DNA of 64,000 nt from positions 270,774 to 334,773 of the forward strand of contig JABVXV010000048.1 in NCBI GenBank assembly GCA_013365325.1. The letters are read 5' to 3'. Made by a program: the position numbers and the translations under genes. A model generated the notes under the pieces. It worked only from the letters and a program-made list of their open reading frames with translations, was not told where the DNA came from and did no database searches. Below are positions 1 through 14,530 of the stretch, piece after piece. Source of the DNA: Dipetalonema caudispina (Eukaryota > Nematoda > Chromadorea > Rhabditida > Onchocercidae). The stretch's first letter is position 1, and the number at the start of each line of letters is the position of its first letter.

Positions 1-3000
1 TTGTTGATTATAGCTTTGAGAAATTGAGCCAAGATTTCAGCTTAAACTTCGCATACTTCTAACTGATTTGTGTCAACATTCAGTTTGCAACCATCTTTAA
101 ATGGTATTAGCTAAAAATTCATAAAATTCTCGTCCCCTATTAATGTATTCCTTTAATTATCAGATAAGATAGGATAAATTCAATTTTTCAAATGAAATTT
201 TTCTGCAAGTCCCTGTAAATAGCTAATTGATTATGAATTGAACAAGAAAGCAAAACCTCGCGTTAGTAGGAAGATGATCAGTGGTAATTATGCCTAAACG
301 GGAAAATATATAGAGCAGATAGGGAAAAATCAATGGCCAAATGTTGAATCTTTCACCTGTTACTACTAGATAGGATCCATCGAATATTTCATATCATTAA
401 TTCAAAATAATACATGACTAATTAAGTAGTTTCGTGTTTCAAAATTAACTTTGCTTAGCTTCAAGACAATCTATTGCCAAGAATGAGAGCTGGGAAGTTT
501 ATTTGATTTGGCCTTTTTCATCACTGAATCATAGGCAATGAAAATTTGATTTGATCATTTCCATCAATGATTCAGAAGCAATGAGAACAGGAGTGAATGC
601 TTGATTTTCTCGTAATTTCAGCATCATATTTTACATTTTCATTTAAGTACTCTGTTTCAGGAGTTTTGCAATTAGGAACAAAATCCTCTCTTTATTCAAA
701 TTTTTCGTGCAAGCCGATTTTCTGTCCAATTAAAAGACAAGGAATTTCACAAATTACTAAAACTGGCAACAATAACGAACACTTTACCCTTCTTTATAAT
801 AATTTTTAATTTCAGTTTTCGTACAATTTTTACACATTTCTCTTTAAAAACTGTCAATACTTAAGTTTTTAAGCTTTAAAATTATTTTTGCTTATAATTG
901 GTAAGCCTAATAAGATACCATTGTTATCGATATGCATATCATAGACCAGGAAAGAACATTTCTGCAAATTTGAATATTGCATAAATGTTACGTTTTAGAT
1001 AACTGATAGAGGATAGTTTGAATTCATAAGAAAAGAAAATGAGAAGATAGTGCAGAAATGAAATTAAGAAATGTACTTTCATTCTTCGCAAATATTTCAC
1101 ATGAACATAAAACATTTGTAATGAGGTAAGGATGAGGTCAAAAGTTATTAGTTTATATCAGAAAGGATGTTCGTTGATTGCATAACACATTTTACTTTAT
1201 CTGTGAGGTATTCATCTGTTTAAGTAAAAATCATTAGGTTTGTCGTTGTTTGTAATCTTTATGTTCTTCTTCGAAACTTTAGAGAAATTCATTTGCATAA
1301 GTTCCTTTAATTTGAATACGATGTTATGTTGTCTCATCTGAAATTTAACGTAGATTTAATTGAAAGACCGGTATTTGGGTGAGATTTTGCAAGTTACAGA
1401 AATATAAACAGTTTAAATCGAAAGTTTGGCTTTAACCAATGACTCGATTGCATATGCGATCTATTTTAATTCCAGGAAGGTCATAAAATCATCCCTCAAA
1501 ATGAATCTGCTCGATCTAATTGTTGGTTGAGATATGTATTCAGTAAAAATTCGCATTTGCTTTAAAATTATTTGCCTGAAAATTTCAACTACTTTGTAAA
1601 ATTTGAAATCACAAATAGCCTGATGAAAATCTAACAGAATAACTTGTATGACTTTCCCTACTTGATTTTACATTTCATCTTTTCTCTATCAAATATGTTT
1701 GACCTTTTCGAAATCTAAAAAGCTCTTAATGGTACATGTTTACTTTTTCCTCAACCTTCAACACTTTTGTCTGAGTTGTAAATTTCCATATGGTTCGATA
1801 AAATTTGCTAATTCTCAAAAAATTTGTCAACTTCATGGTAATATTTTTATGGAATTTGTGACATTTACCTTCCGTCATGAAAAACAAAATTATTCATTGA
1901 TTATTTTACTAATAATAAAAATCAAATGTTTTTATAAGTGCTAGCCAGTGAATAAACTTTTTCGCTTAATATTCGTAAATAAATTGCAAAGGTAGCTAAT
2001 TAGGCATTGAATAATAATGAGTAAATTGCTTTATTTACAAGTTTTATGCATTCTAAACGCCAACATGTTCATTTAAATATTAATTCGTGATATTATTTCA
2101 TTCCAATTAATTTGACAAACACTAAATTTTTTGAAATGAATATTTCCTTTACATTCATTGCTCTTCTCATAGTCCTACTAAGCTTACGATTTATTTAAAT
2201 TTGAAAACAACAAAATTGTTTTTTGCTAGACGTGAAATATCGAAACATCGTTTACTTTTCAAAATTGCCACCTTTAATTATCATACAATGGATGATTTAT
2301 AGGTGCAGTACATTAAGCATTCAATAACTATGCACCTAAAAAACAAAAGTAAACAAAAATTGATAGGTGTGTTGTAAATTATGTCCTTGCAAAGTCCTAA
2401 GGAACAGGTCGGATCACAACAACAGTTTGACAATTTCAGCAGTTGAACATTTTTGAATGCAAGGGAGGTAAAGAAATTCAAATGAAAAGGTTACTAATTT
2501 GTTTTTGTTTTTTTTTTTTTTTTTTTGTCCCTCCTCTTTCTCCATCTTTTTTGTTGTAAATATTTGTTATTGTCAATATGCATCTATTGGTAATGGCTTC
2601 AGAAATTCAAATATCAATGGGCATTTTTTTGTCGAAGCATCAAAAAAAAAAAAAAAAAAAGAAAATGCCATCAATTTGCATAGCTGTTTATAGCCAAATG
2701 AATTGTATCAACGGGTATGAATCTTTTTTTTTAATATATATTCAAATATTTGGTGGGAAAGAAGCAAATAGAAGGGCTTATTTAATGACAGTGAACCCTT
2801 TTACTCTTCCCGTAAAAGCTGCTAAAAACTATTAGAAATACTTTTTGATTCTAACAGATGACGGTGATACTTCCATCGTTATTTATCATTAGACTATTGC
2901 AACATTCGTCTTTCACAGCTTTCCCTAACAATTCTATTGTATTACAGACGATCCCATTATACTACAATAAATTTTCAAATTTAATTACTGTTAAAATAAA

Positions 3001-4263
3001 ACTTAGTTGTGAATTTTCTCGAAGTTTAAAATTTTACTGAATACCATTTTTTTTTTTTTGTTTGTTTTCTGAAATATTTTTCAAAAATGTAACCGATGAG
3101 CAATTCGTCTACGGTGAGAGACCACTGACTCGCGAAGATACAGTCCTATTTAGATTTTTTCCTGATCCATGCATTAAGTTTCGGTTACTTTAGGATCAGG
3201 AAGGTAATCGGCGGATACACATTAAAATGCAGTATATCTTATTGGGAAATAATAAGTGAATCAATGGAGTGCGATCATTGGAACCTTACGGATTTTTTAT
3301 CGATTTAACGAAGTTCAACTTCCTGTTTCTGCTAATAGTACAAAGTTGAACAGTTACTTATGACTTAGATTGAAGGCAAGAAATTAATCACTCTATGAAT
3401 TTGTTACATTTAAAGAAATTTCAAGGTTCAAATTTGAAACGAACTGATATTGATGAGCCCCTATTTGATCTTGCACCGGTCATTGATGGACATTAATTAA
3501 TCATTCAAAATGACATTTACAAATTCATGGGCATTCATTTGAAGAGGAGTAGCCGTTGCCTACTATAATCAATTGTAATGGAGCAATGAAAAATTCGAAT
3601 TTTCAAGTATCTGTGGGTTTTGATGTTGTGGTTGCCGCCTGTAACGAATTGTCCTTGTCCTTGTCAAACTATTTCTTGTTCCATGCCAATACTATTCCCT
3701 CAGTCCAACCTTGTTGATATTTTGCTTCTCTTTTGTTTCGTTCCAATTAATTGACAAATGTTATCTGTTGCACAGGAATGATTGGTGATGACCTTCAAAA
3801 TTCATTTGAACAGTGGACAAAATGCAAACTCCTTTGTCATTATAGCAGACAGCTCGGCTTGGTGACAGCCGGGTACAAACTTAAGCAATGCTCACATTTT
3901 TTAAATTTCATCAAAATGTAATTCAGGTTTTAAATTTGTTTAGAATTTGAATGTGATATTTGACAAAAATTTCTTGATATATTTAACAAAAATTAATTCA
4001 TTTACAAATAAATATACTTTCATTTCATTTGCTTCAACCTTTTTAATAAGAATTAAAATCGTGTGAAAGCCAGAAAATAATATCAAAATACTGAGTAAAG
4101 TTAATTAAACTATGATATTACTGATAATGTTCGATATGGAAGTAAAGGCAGATGACTTGAAGATGAGTTTGAAATTCTTCCTTTAAATCAATTAAATCTC
4201 CTCTTCGTCAGATGCACTTTACTTATTTCCCATGCATTTTAATAGTGTCAAAAATATCATTTA
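1..4263. other. gene-free AT-rich DNA
   Basis: No reading frame here has a recognisable domain, and no chain of phase-compatible exons could be built on either strand. It holds homopolymer runs (T tract near 2511-2526, A tract near 2641-2659) and a short inverted repeat with arms CCTGATCC (3161-3168) and GGATCAGG (3193-3200). It could be intergenic, or part of a very long intron of a gene starting outside the window; the sequence does not decide. Confidence 0.6.
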
Positions 4264-4465
4264 ATGTTCAAGTTATTAGCATCTTATTGTTGCCAAAATT
4301 ACTGTAATTGTTGCAGTAAATAAATCATAAAAGCAATTAGCAATTTGAAAATTTGAATTTTTGTCGTTATCTTTGTTGAATAAAATCGGGTCGGTGGAGA
4401 GTGAAAAACGATAGGAACGCTATTTATTTACCCATCTAAAGAACAGTTTGCGAAGGGAACGAGGC
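4264..4465 (+). repeat. dispersed repeat, copy 1
   Basis: About 200 bases align in direct orientation with 13331-13535. The best-preserved core is AAAATCGGGTCGGT, then GAAAAACGATAGGAACGC, then TATTTATTTAC; the flanks keep TTTGAAAATTTGAAT and GCAGTTTGCG-like blocks with small indels. It has no coding potential and no obvious terminal inverted repeats. It is most likely a fragment of an old non-autonomous mobile element or other dispersed repeat, but the family is unknown. Confidence 0.75.
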
Positions 4466-7400
4466 GATCATATCGATCATCAATAATTCTCGTCTCCCGA
4501 CTGATATAATACACACACCGTGCCAGTAACCATACCAAATATGAATTAGCATTTGTATATGGCGATTATCATATATTGCACTCCCACATTATCGTTATTT
4601 AAATTTCATATGGTAATTATGCGTTATTATAATGGAATTTTTCAAATTTTAAAAATTTAAAATTTTCTTTCCATTTCAACGAAGCTTCAAAAAGCATAAA
4701 AACCATTTGATATTTTCATAGCCTAAAAGAATTTTTAATCTGAATGCAAACATTGTTAAATTTAAACAAATATTTTGGAAAAAAAAAATGTTAGTCTTAT
4801 TTCTTTTTTTTTTTAACTTTTTGGCATACTGTTCATTTCTTTTCATAAATGTGATTTGATTTCTTCATTCAACTTAATAATTTTCATTTCCATAAAGATT
4901 GAATTGTCAAATATTTAATTATCTCTTTGCTTTTGTTCTGTATGAAGGCATAACAATAAATTGTCAGTAATTATTTTTTAAATATCCAACTAAGCGGTCA
5001 ACGATTGAACATGTTAGAAGTGACCAAGGAAAGTTCCTAGCAGCAAAACATTCTGTTTAAATTTTGACGAGAATAGCTAAGGGATGAAGATCAAAAAGGG
5101 CGACTGCTTGAACAATGATTAATTGATTTTTCGTCAAAAATTTTCGCGCGGTGAAAGTGAAATAATTAAATGAGGTTAAAGGTCATTTCTACAAAAAATC
5201 CCATAGTCAAATAGAAAATTTGTGTTAATTGAAATTAATGATGCATTAAATCAGTCAATGATAATCGATAGCAATGATTAAAAGTGATATTTATCCTTTG
5301 ACAGCTTCTCAAACTGTCACAAACAAAAAATGAAAGCATTTGAAGGCTTCTATCAATGGAGAAATCCTCATGATAATGAGACTGAGAACATTCTTAAAGA
5401 TTTTCTTCGGTTCATTAGCACTATCCGATACAGACCAATTACCCTATATTTTTGAATTGATCTTCTCCGTTCTCTTACCATTTCAAAATATATTTAAAGA
5501 ATGATCTTCTTCCAGAATAATTATGATCAATTGAGATGGCAGGTGCAGTCGGGTATTTTTCCAATGGTTGTCCGTAAAGTGGTTAACCCCAAATTGCCAT
5601 TTAAAGTTTGAATTGTTTATGTCAAGCCTGATTGAATTTATTTGCTTCTCTTCCTGCATCTTTGCACTGCTTAACCCTAATCCTCATTTTCTGCCAATAG
5701 CTTAGACTATTATTATCATGCCAAGCAATTAAATTCAAAATCATACCGTTTCCCATTCATTAATTGAAGCACAACCTCTCTACTCATTATCTCGAGGTTT
5801 TTGTTACGGTAACTAAAGATTCAAATGTTCGCGAATGGATACCCGCCTTTATCTTTCAATACCTCACTGATCATTCTCTACATGATATCTGTGGTAAAAA
5901 AAAAAAGAATCACCACCATCTTCTCTTTGACACAAATCAATCAGTCTTCAGAAGATCACTGCTTATAACAAGGTGTTTCTGTTAACCAAAAAAAAAAAAA
6001 AAAAAAATAATGATTCAGAAATTTCGAATATATTTTTGAATTTTTTAATCTTTTTTATTTGTTTAGATGATAGAAAAAGGTTTAGAATTAATTTCTGTCT
6101 TGAAGAATGCTGAACAGATAGCCAATATTGAGAGTAGAATAAGGCTACAATATAGTTTCGTATTTGCAGGGCTTTTGAAATAGAGCAAGAAATCAATTAT
6201 CAAATTTCATTAACTTTTCATGGTTTTTTTAAGTTCTCATACTTTGGTTGAGTTTTTGCATACATTTTGCAAAATTTTCTTATAGTAATTTCTCTCTATT
6301 CTTACATTGCTAAAGATGTCTCATTGGACTAACAATCTATTGTGACAGAAGTATACGACAAGTGTCAAAGGTTAAACTGCATAACTATATAATTTGCTGA
6401 TGCACGTAAATTGCTGAAATTAATTCAAAAAATTGATACAGGCTAAGACAAACTGCAATCAATAAGACTGGGAAAATCTTTTAAAGTTAATTTAAGATTC
6501 AGCAAAGGAGAAATTTCGAGATTTAAAATTTAATCTTCTTTAAATTTCCCCTAAACTATACTATCAGTAGACCAGAAATATAAGCAAAGTAGTCTTTTCT
6601 GGATTTTCCTTAAATTTACGTAAGATAGATACTGAATGAATTTCAGAAGGAATCATTCTCTTTTTGAGTATTCTGATTTACAATTTTTGCAAACTACTCA
6701 ATAAAATATATGTGAATAAGTATTGAGGGGCTAGGGCGACAGTTTTGAAGTCATTCATACTTTTTTTTTTGAAGTATAATTTCTCATCAATAAAATTTCT
6801 AATTTTCCTATCCGTTAACTTCAAATGAAATATCATTTAATTATAATAAATTTGCGTAAACACAAGTTCGATAGCGGAATGAAACAAAGCAAAAAATTCG
6901 AATTTCACTTCCATAAATTGAAAGGAGTGCGTTATGTTGAATTATTCGAGGCGGGAAAATCACTGAAATATTGAAAAGATTGAAAGAATTGCAAAAGAAA
7001 TCACCAAAGGTATACTAATTTTTCAGTTTCTTAACGGCGTGTTGATAAGTCTCATTCTGAAAGTCACATGTTCTTTTCTTATCAGTGATAATATATTGAT
7101 GAAACTAGATAATCATTGATTACATCACAAAACTTTGTGGATATTTGTTAAAAATCTCTAAAATGCTTTTCTTTCCAATGATTTTTTAAAATATCTTGTG
7201 AAATTTACAAAAAAAAATTGGAATTTCTGATTGGATTTTGAAAAATTAATCCAAATCTTCTTCATTGCCGAACAGTCGATACAGAGCACATCATTTTCTC
7301 GAAGGTCAGATTTTTGTAACCGATTAAATTATAGTTTTTTTCTTTTTTTTTTTTTTTACCTTTTGAAAAATTTCATTTCTTTGATTGATAATGGTCTAGT

Positions 7401-10400
7401 GGGACGTATGTGTGTGTGTCTGGTGGTGTCGGCCGAATCGGTCACCGATCAAATGATGATTGAAGGTTGTGTGCATTTTCCGCACCCAGTATTGATGATG
7501 TAATGTCCGAAATGGACCGTTATAAAAAAAAAAAAATGAAAATTGAACCAAGCGTAGGTTTTGTCAATTATCATCGTGGCTGTCCCTTTTTTTTCCTCGC
7601 CTATTATTCTACAACAGGTGCATCATTTATACGGTGTGAGTGACCAATTTGAATCTAATTTGTTTGGTGAAGTACAAGCAAAGCGTTCCTTGAATTTCTG
7701 AAATTTCGAAATTCTTCCAGATTCCGAATTAAATTCTAATGTTATGATAATATATTGGAATGGAACCTATTTGAAACTTACTTTGCTAATAAGACCGAGC
7801 TTGGATATATACTTTGAAATATATGTGCTATGTTTAAATTTGATGCTAATGAATACGGTTTGATTGAGCATATTATGTTGAAATTCACAGAGAGCTGTTC
7901 GAAGTTGTAGGTAAAAATTAAAAATACATTTGCGAAGTATTTCACATTGGAGGTGCTCAAAAATTTGCGATATATTCAAATTTGTTTATTGCTTCCAAAC
8001 CTGCATATCTTTTAAACTCTTTCTATCGCACAAATTACCCAAACTCCTTTCCCTGAAAATCTATTAAAAATACTTTCAACTCTTCGTCGTATCGCGATAC
8101 TTGATATAAGCATCCAGTTAAGATATAAACTATTGTTATTTAAATATTTCCTAATCTATTGTGATCAAAACACTTTTTTTTTTAAGTGCAAAATCATGGT
8201 AAAATAAACAATATTTAAAATTGAACACTTAAAATTTAGTTTGCTTAGATTCCGGTCTTTCTATTTACACCTCATCTTTCCATTTAATTTGTTTGCCGAA
8301 GTGCATCGATTTTCTGTGTTCTTTCCATCATCGTTGACTGACAAACAGACTGAAATCTTCCGGCAGGTTTATCAAGTCGATATTTCATGTGGTTACATTT
8401 TTGAAATTTTTTTTGAAAAAAAAACAGAAACACATATAATAATGGAAATTCAAATTTGGAAGTTAAATTTGAAGATGGACAAAGTAATTATGGAATTTCT
8501 TGAAGTTGCTATGATAGAAAATTTACTTTGACAGAATTTCCTTTTTAATTGTAGAATTTCAATCTTCATGAACATACAGTTTTATTGTCTAGACAACTTT
8601 TTTTCTTTTTTGAAGAATTCCTTACCATACCCAGAAGACATTTTAAACGGAACTTTACGATTATCATTTCGGAAATTCCGGTTCATTTTACATCTGCTTC
8701 AATTTTTTGTAACACTGTAATTTTCTCACTTCACTTGGCAATATCTTTTTTATCGAAAGTTACCCTAATGTGCGTTTTAAGTAGGATTTACAAAGTTAGT
8801 AATGTTTGTTCATTTTCAAATTTTTAAAAATTATCTAGTAAGAGTGAGAAATGGAATTTTTTAAAATCAAGAGTACTTTCCAAATTCGTTAACTTCCTAT
8901 ATGACTTGAATGAAATAAAATTTCAAATTTTAATTTTGAGAGAATCACAATTTTAAGCATATCAAAGCATTTTCTTTTAAATTTGATTGCTTTTAGTGTG
9001 ATAAGTAAGAAATTATATTTCAATTCATACACTGTTGTTTATTTTGCTCTCTTGGAATCATTAATGTTTCTGACTGATTCGATAAATGAATGGATCGGTG
9101 CAAATGCTTTGAAGCTTTGACTTTCTTACCTCTCGCCATTCTTATCTCATCTGAGCGAAGACGAATTTTGTTGAGACAATTTGTCAGAATCTCTGAGCGG
9201 AACGTTTGCTGCAGCTAATGGCACGCCCTTTTTAATTAAACAATCACTATGAAATTTGTTGAATTTAAATAGTTTCGACACATCTGATATGAAGATAAAA
9301 TAATACTTTTCTCACTTATCTATGTTGCTAGTCACTCTCTTGAAAAGAGAGTTAAAATTTTTAAAATTCTTGTCCTCTTGAAAGATTATTCAAGAAAACA
9401 GTGTAATTGTTTGTTTGCATAATTTGGATGAGAAAAATTTAACTTTTTTTTATCCAGATGTTGTAATCAGTATTGCTCTAATTCTTTCTGTTGGAAAACA
9501 TATTTAATTCCTATGAATTATTTCAAATTACTTTAACTTGTTAAAGAGATATAAAAATATATTATGCTTGTACCTTTAGATGTATTTTTCGATGATATTT
9601 GAATAACCTTCAAATAATTCCAAGTTTATTCATGGTAAAAAGCGGAACTTCAAAACATTATTTTAGTACGCCTTGAAATTGATGCAACTAATATGACTCA
9701 TTTGTAAGTGTTTGTTTTTCTGACAAATTTGTTATTCTTCTGCTTGCTTTCCCATACATCATTATGTAAATATTCAAAGTTTAACCGAAAAGAAAAGAAA
9801 ACATTTCAAGTTAAATTGAAACATAATTTTCGGCTTAGTGATTTAGTTCACATCAATTTCGGGAGCTCTTTGACCTTAGATCCACTTTTAAGTACAAGCA
9901 GAAAGGGTGATCCATTATTGTGTCATCGATTGCGTAACATTGTTCTTTATGCATAGTCTGCTTTTGAATATCCATGGAAACTCAGTAACTAATTAATCGT
10001 CTATGAATTACAAAAAGTTAGCAGTAAATTTTGATTTCACGATGGGATATGCATCGAGTAATTGTTGCTCATCAAGTTATTTGGATTCTGAAGAACTTCA
10101 AATGATTACTTACATTTGATTCCACTTGTTGTTTCATCTTTTTTGTCGATCATTATTTAAGTGCAACTCATACTTAAAATTAATGAATGAAGTATGTACT
10201 AATGTCGAAATTAGGAATTTCAGTAGTTTGAACACAGAAAACGAAGAGAGCTTCACAGTTGCTAACAAATTTTTTATAATTTAAAAGAAAGAATCGGCGG
10301 GATTTAGCTTCTTTGAGCTAAATCGGAGAAGTTGTTCCAAACATTAAAAAATTTTTAAATAAGCAAAGGGGCGACTAGTATATTAATGATATAGTGTGAT

Positions 10401-12343
10401 AGTTTTGCCGTTCAAATTGGAACAATGGTATTTCGGTATAAAAGATATTTAATCTATTGGAAACAATTGTCCGGAACTGGTTGACTGGCTTTTTGCATCG
10501 GTATCGTATTGCAGAAAATAGAGAGCTGAGCTCCACTTTAGTTGTTAGTTTTGCGCACAAACCATTCCATCAAAACTGTCAAAGTTCAAATTTGAATTTC
10601 CTATTTTGAACCAAAAATCAAACGAATTTGTAGAACTTCCGGAAAAAATCTAAATTTTTTCACAATTGTTCCCAATTTTTTTCTTTTTAGGTGATATCCA
10701 TGCATTTCTATTTACAAAATTTGTGAAAAATAAGCATTCGATAGTATAAAATGACCATGAACGAAAAGTAGGAGAGATGTGACAGTCACTGAGAAGATAG
10801 GACAAGGAGAGGTAAGAATCATTTTTAATTAAACGTTCGATTACTTGAGTTAAAGGACAACAGTTTCGTCAATAACAATCTTTGTCATAGAATGAATGTA
10901 TGTCAAGGCTATCCATTTCAGTGTCTTATTTTCGACCCGATACTTATTTTCGAAAAACAGCCATAACAGAGAATTTCAACATTGTCTCCTGCATTTCAAA
11001 TATTTGAATCATTTCAGCTAAGAATTTTTTGATTAATTTTTAAAATCACAGATTAATTTGATCCCCAGAATGATTTATGAGGAAAGGAGAATTTGGTCAT
11101 CATATATAACTATCGCAATAGCTTTGTTTATAAAAATTATCGTAAATTTTTTGGTTAGTATTTTTAAACTATCAGAACTAAATTACCTTCATATTTCATT
11201 TTTGCAAACTCCTAAAAATAAAGAACTTTTGAATATGTTATTTAAAAATTGTTCTTGCTTTACACAGTTATATCTGCAACATTTTCCATTCATACAAATG
11301 AATTTTTGAAATTTGTAAAGATAATGAAATTTCTTTGAATTTCAACAGTTTAATTTGAAATGGTTTTTGTAAAGATCAAAGTAGATTAATCTATCGTCAC
11401 CTCCAGACATCATTACATTGTACCGTTCCATATGGTTTCATCTACTCCTGATTTTATTCCAGCATTTATTCAAATTCTTTCGAAGTTTCTACCTTGAAAA
11501 ATTGCATTTGTATGAGCCGATTGTAATCAGTGTCTGCGATCTGTTTCGAGTGAAAGCGTAAACGTAAATTTTTACTCCTTTAAAAATCGAAATTTTAATC
11601 AACATTAATTTGTTTTTCATTCTACACAATGTGTCTTCGCTTCCAATAACTATTTGTCCTTCACATTTTTGTGGTCACTTCGGTGTTTATTGCATTTTTC
11701 AATAAAATACTGGTTATTGCTTCAATCAACAATTGACAATTTACTGTATTGATAGTAAGAAGTATGTATTGAATATCAATTAACAATTTTAAGTAAAAAT
11801 ACAAGCATACGAGGAAAGCTCAGATTAATTAAAACTTTCATCGTTAGAAATTCTAGGATCACTAGTATAAGCGACATAGATTACTTAGTGATCTAAACTT
11901 ATTTAACCTACTGGTTATTGAAAGTGTCCGAAATGACCGGAATCTAATGGTTTCTGGAGGCAACCATAAATATTATCACATATTGTTTCCTTATGCTATG
12001 TAAAGATTATCTATTATCATTTTACAGTAATCTCAGTTGAATAAGTTCAAATTTGACTTAATTCGAATTTGAAAATTCAATGATATCTGATAGATTACTT
12101 ATAATGCCGATATTTAACCCGTAACATTCCGGTACTGAAATCACACCCTTCTAATAACAGGAAGTAGGAAAAGTGGTTGAATTCATCGCCATCTGTCATT
12201 ACAGCAACTTCTACCACATTAGACAGACATATCCATCCCATTGTGCAGCAATAGCTGCAACATTATACCACCATTCGATTCGAATTTGACCTGAGTATCT
12301 AATTGGAGAAGGCACATTCTCTTTGACATCTCATATAATGTCT
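4466..12343. other. gene-free AT-rich DNA
   Basis: No supported gene on either strand. A few islands are richer in G and C than their surroundings: 4466-4540 directly after the repeat, 7390-7530 with a TG run, and 9060-9240 containing CTTATC (GATA-type) sequences. These could be regulatory or remnants of non-coding genes, but nothing in them is diagnostic. Long T and A runs occur near 5983-6006 and 7340-7356. Confidence 0.55.
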
Positions 12344-12403
12344 AGGTTAAAGGACTTCCTTTTTTCTCTTCCTATTGGCAGGAAACGGCTGGGTCAAGGG
12401 TCA
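12344..12403 (+). promoter_or_regulatory. pair of DR1-like nuclear receptor sites
   Basis: GGGTCAAGGGTCA at 12391-12403 is two GGGTCA half sites separated by one base, the DR1 arrangement bound by RXR/HNF4/COUP-type nuclear receptors. A weaker DR1-like element, AGGTTAAAGGACT, lies at 12344-12356. An inverted CCAAT box (ATTGG) lies between them at about 12374-12378. The surrounding 12.1-12.5 kb is noticeably less AT-rich than its flanks. Nematodes have a greatly expanded nuclear receptor set, so a real enhancer is possible, but sites of this length can arise by chance. Confidence 0.3.
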
Positions 12404-13330
12404 CACGAAGGCTACAAAATTCATTTTCTCTATGATTCTCTATCATTTCCATAGTTCTTTATGTGAGGAGTATGCTCATATTTGAACAGTCGTGTCACAG
12501 AACAGATTCAAATCCTATCTATCCTCAATGAGAGCAAACATTCTACACCAAAGCGGTTTTGCGACATTTTGAGGGGATATGTCTAAAATAAAATGAGTAA
12601 AATATGTGAACAAAATTTACAAATAATAGAGGCGATCAACAATTTTGAACTTTTGAAAATATTTAAAATAGATAAAAATTTCTAAACTGACCCATGTGGG
12701 AGAAAAAAAGGAAGAAATAAGGAATATTCTCTTTTCTTTTTTCTTATCACTCATAATTTTGGAAGTGATAACAACTTCACATTAATTCAAGATAGTCTAA
12801 TGTGACAGTTTTAGATTCGCATCAATCAAATAAAGAAAATGTGCCATCAGATGACTGGAACCGTATTCAATTGATTTTCAATGTTTGATTGGAAATAGGA
12901 GTTAATATTAACTATTCAAATGATATATTAATAAATTATCAGTAAGATGGCAAATTATGATTCATTGCATGCGACGTATCGATGACAATTTTCATAAAGC
13001 AAACTTGATCAATTCATTCATATCTACCGTCAATTTACGAAGTTTTCAGAATAAAGCTGTTAATTTCTGTTTCTTTTAATCTATATAGGCCCTTTACTTT
13101 AAAGGCCTTGTTGCTCATTTTGCAAAAGGCCGGAAGTTAAAGTCATTTTACCTCAGCTTTTTATGTCAATCTTCTTTACCCGATCGGTCCATTACTAATG
13201 TCAAACTCCTAAACTATGCAGAACGAAGTTATCCATTTGAAACAGCTATCAAACATTTGATTGAATGCTTTAGAAAAAGTAACTTCATATATGTATACAA
13301 CAAGTTAAATAGACAGGAATACGGAAAATA

Positions 13331-13535
13331 TTGTTCAGTTCTTCCGGAAATAGCATATTATATAATGTCAGAATTGCTGTAATAGTTGCAATAAATAACT
13401 CATAAAAATGGTTGAGAATTTGAAAATTTGAATCTTTGCCGTTATCTTTGTGAAATAAAATCGGGTCGGTAGCGGCGAAAAACGATAGGAACGCTATTTA
13501 TTTACTCATATAAAGGGCAGTTTGCGGAAAAAACA
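13331..13535 (+). repeat. dispersed repeat, copy 2
   Basis: Second, diverged copy of the repeat at 4264-4465, in the same orientation and about 9 kb downstream. The shared core is AAATAAAATCGGGTCGGT, then AAAAACGATAGGAACGC, then TATTTATTTAC. Copies differ by substitutions and short indels; copy 2, for example, has GCGGCGAAAAACG where copy 1 has GGAGAGTGAAAAACG. There is no target-site duplication that I can define. Confidence 0.75.
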
Positions 13536-14463
13536 CGATAAAAAGTTTGGTAATGGAACTAATAATAAAAATAAAAATCTATCTAACTTCTACATAAAGC
13601 CCGATGTCATACTGGTCAGAGGGAATAAATTATACATATAAACAGCAAATTTTAATACTTCAAAATTTCTTTTTAAAATCCTTTAAGTGTGATTTGATTT
13701 AATAAATATACGCATAATCCAAAAGAAGATTTTTTGGAAAGTACAACAGATTAATTTAACAACTTTTTACTGGAAAATTCAAACCTAAAGAAGATATTAA
13801 TCTTGAGTAGCGATGATGTTTAATATAAAAGTTTAAAAAAGGATTCCCGGTAAAGGATAGTATCACTTATTAATGTTATTACATATTTTTGATTCACTTG
13901 AATTTCGTTGCCGACCTTTGACCTCGGCATTATATTTTACGCTGACGAAGCATAGTGAAAAGGGCGGTTCAAGAGGAAAATTAATGTTCGTTTTATTCTG
14001 TGCATATGAAAAGTTGGGGGAAAAACTAACAATTGAACAAAATATGAGATTAAACAGTAATCATAGGTGATAAGTAATTAATTTAAATAATTTTTAACTC
14101 ATTAACAGTTTTATGTAACACTTAAATCACTGTACTGAATTAATACATCTTTATGAGGACAGTTTGTCCCAGAACTTCTGTCTGGCCTTGATATATTCAC
14201 TTGTATGCCTAGTAAGACTGTCGTAAATTAGCGAAAACGATGATTAGAAGAAACGGTATGAGGAGGTTACCACGAGTTCACCTTCAACTAATCATCCATC
14301 AATTACAACTAACCTGTAAGCTTTATTGTTATCTATAATAGATGCTACTGGATGTCAAGGTCATCACTGTCTCCTTCTCTTGACCACTGGCTCTCTTGTC
14401 TCGTTCAAGTCACGCCTCTCCTTCTACCAACCAATTCCATCTCTTCTTAAGAATTATATATGT

Positions 14464-14530
14464 GAGATAGCTATATATATATAATGACAGAAGAGCTTTA
14501 CTACTCATTCATCAGTCAGTTCAAATTCTT
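14464..14530 (+). promoter_or_regulatory. TATA-like core promoter candidate
   Basis: A TATATATATATAA stretch (about 14471-14484) is followed about 30 bases later by ATCAGTCAGTTC, which resembles an initiator. It is preceded by a pyrimidine-rich, less AT-rich block (14360-14450). The spacing is what a TATA promoter would show. No coding exon follows closely; the nearest supported downstream gene on this strand starts at 18051. In DNA this AT-rich a TATA string is weak evidence. Confidence 0.2.

Noticed and set aside
7231..7503. 90-codon plus-strand ORF through a T tract
   Set aside because: It has a low-complexity Phe run from poly-T and no splice partners or motif.
12495..12520. ATTCAAATCC, resembling a tRNA B box
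   Set aside because: No matching A box or foldable cloverleaf upstream.
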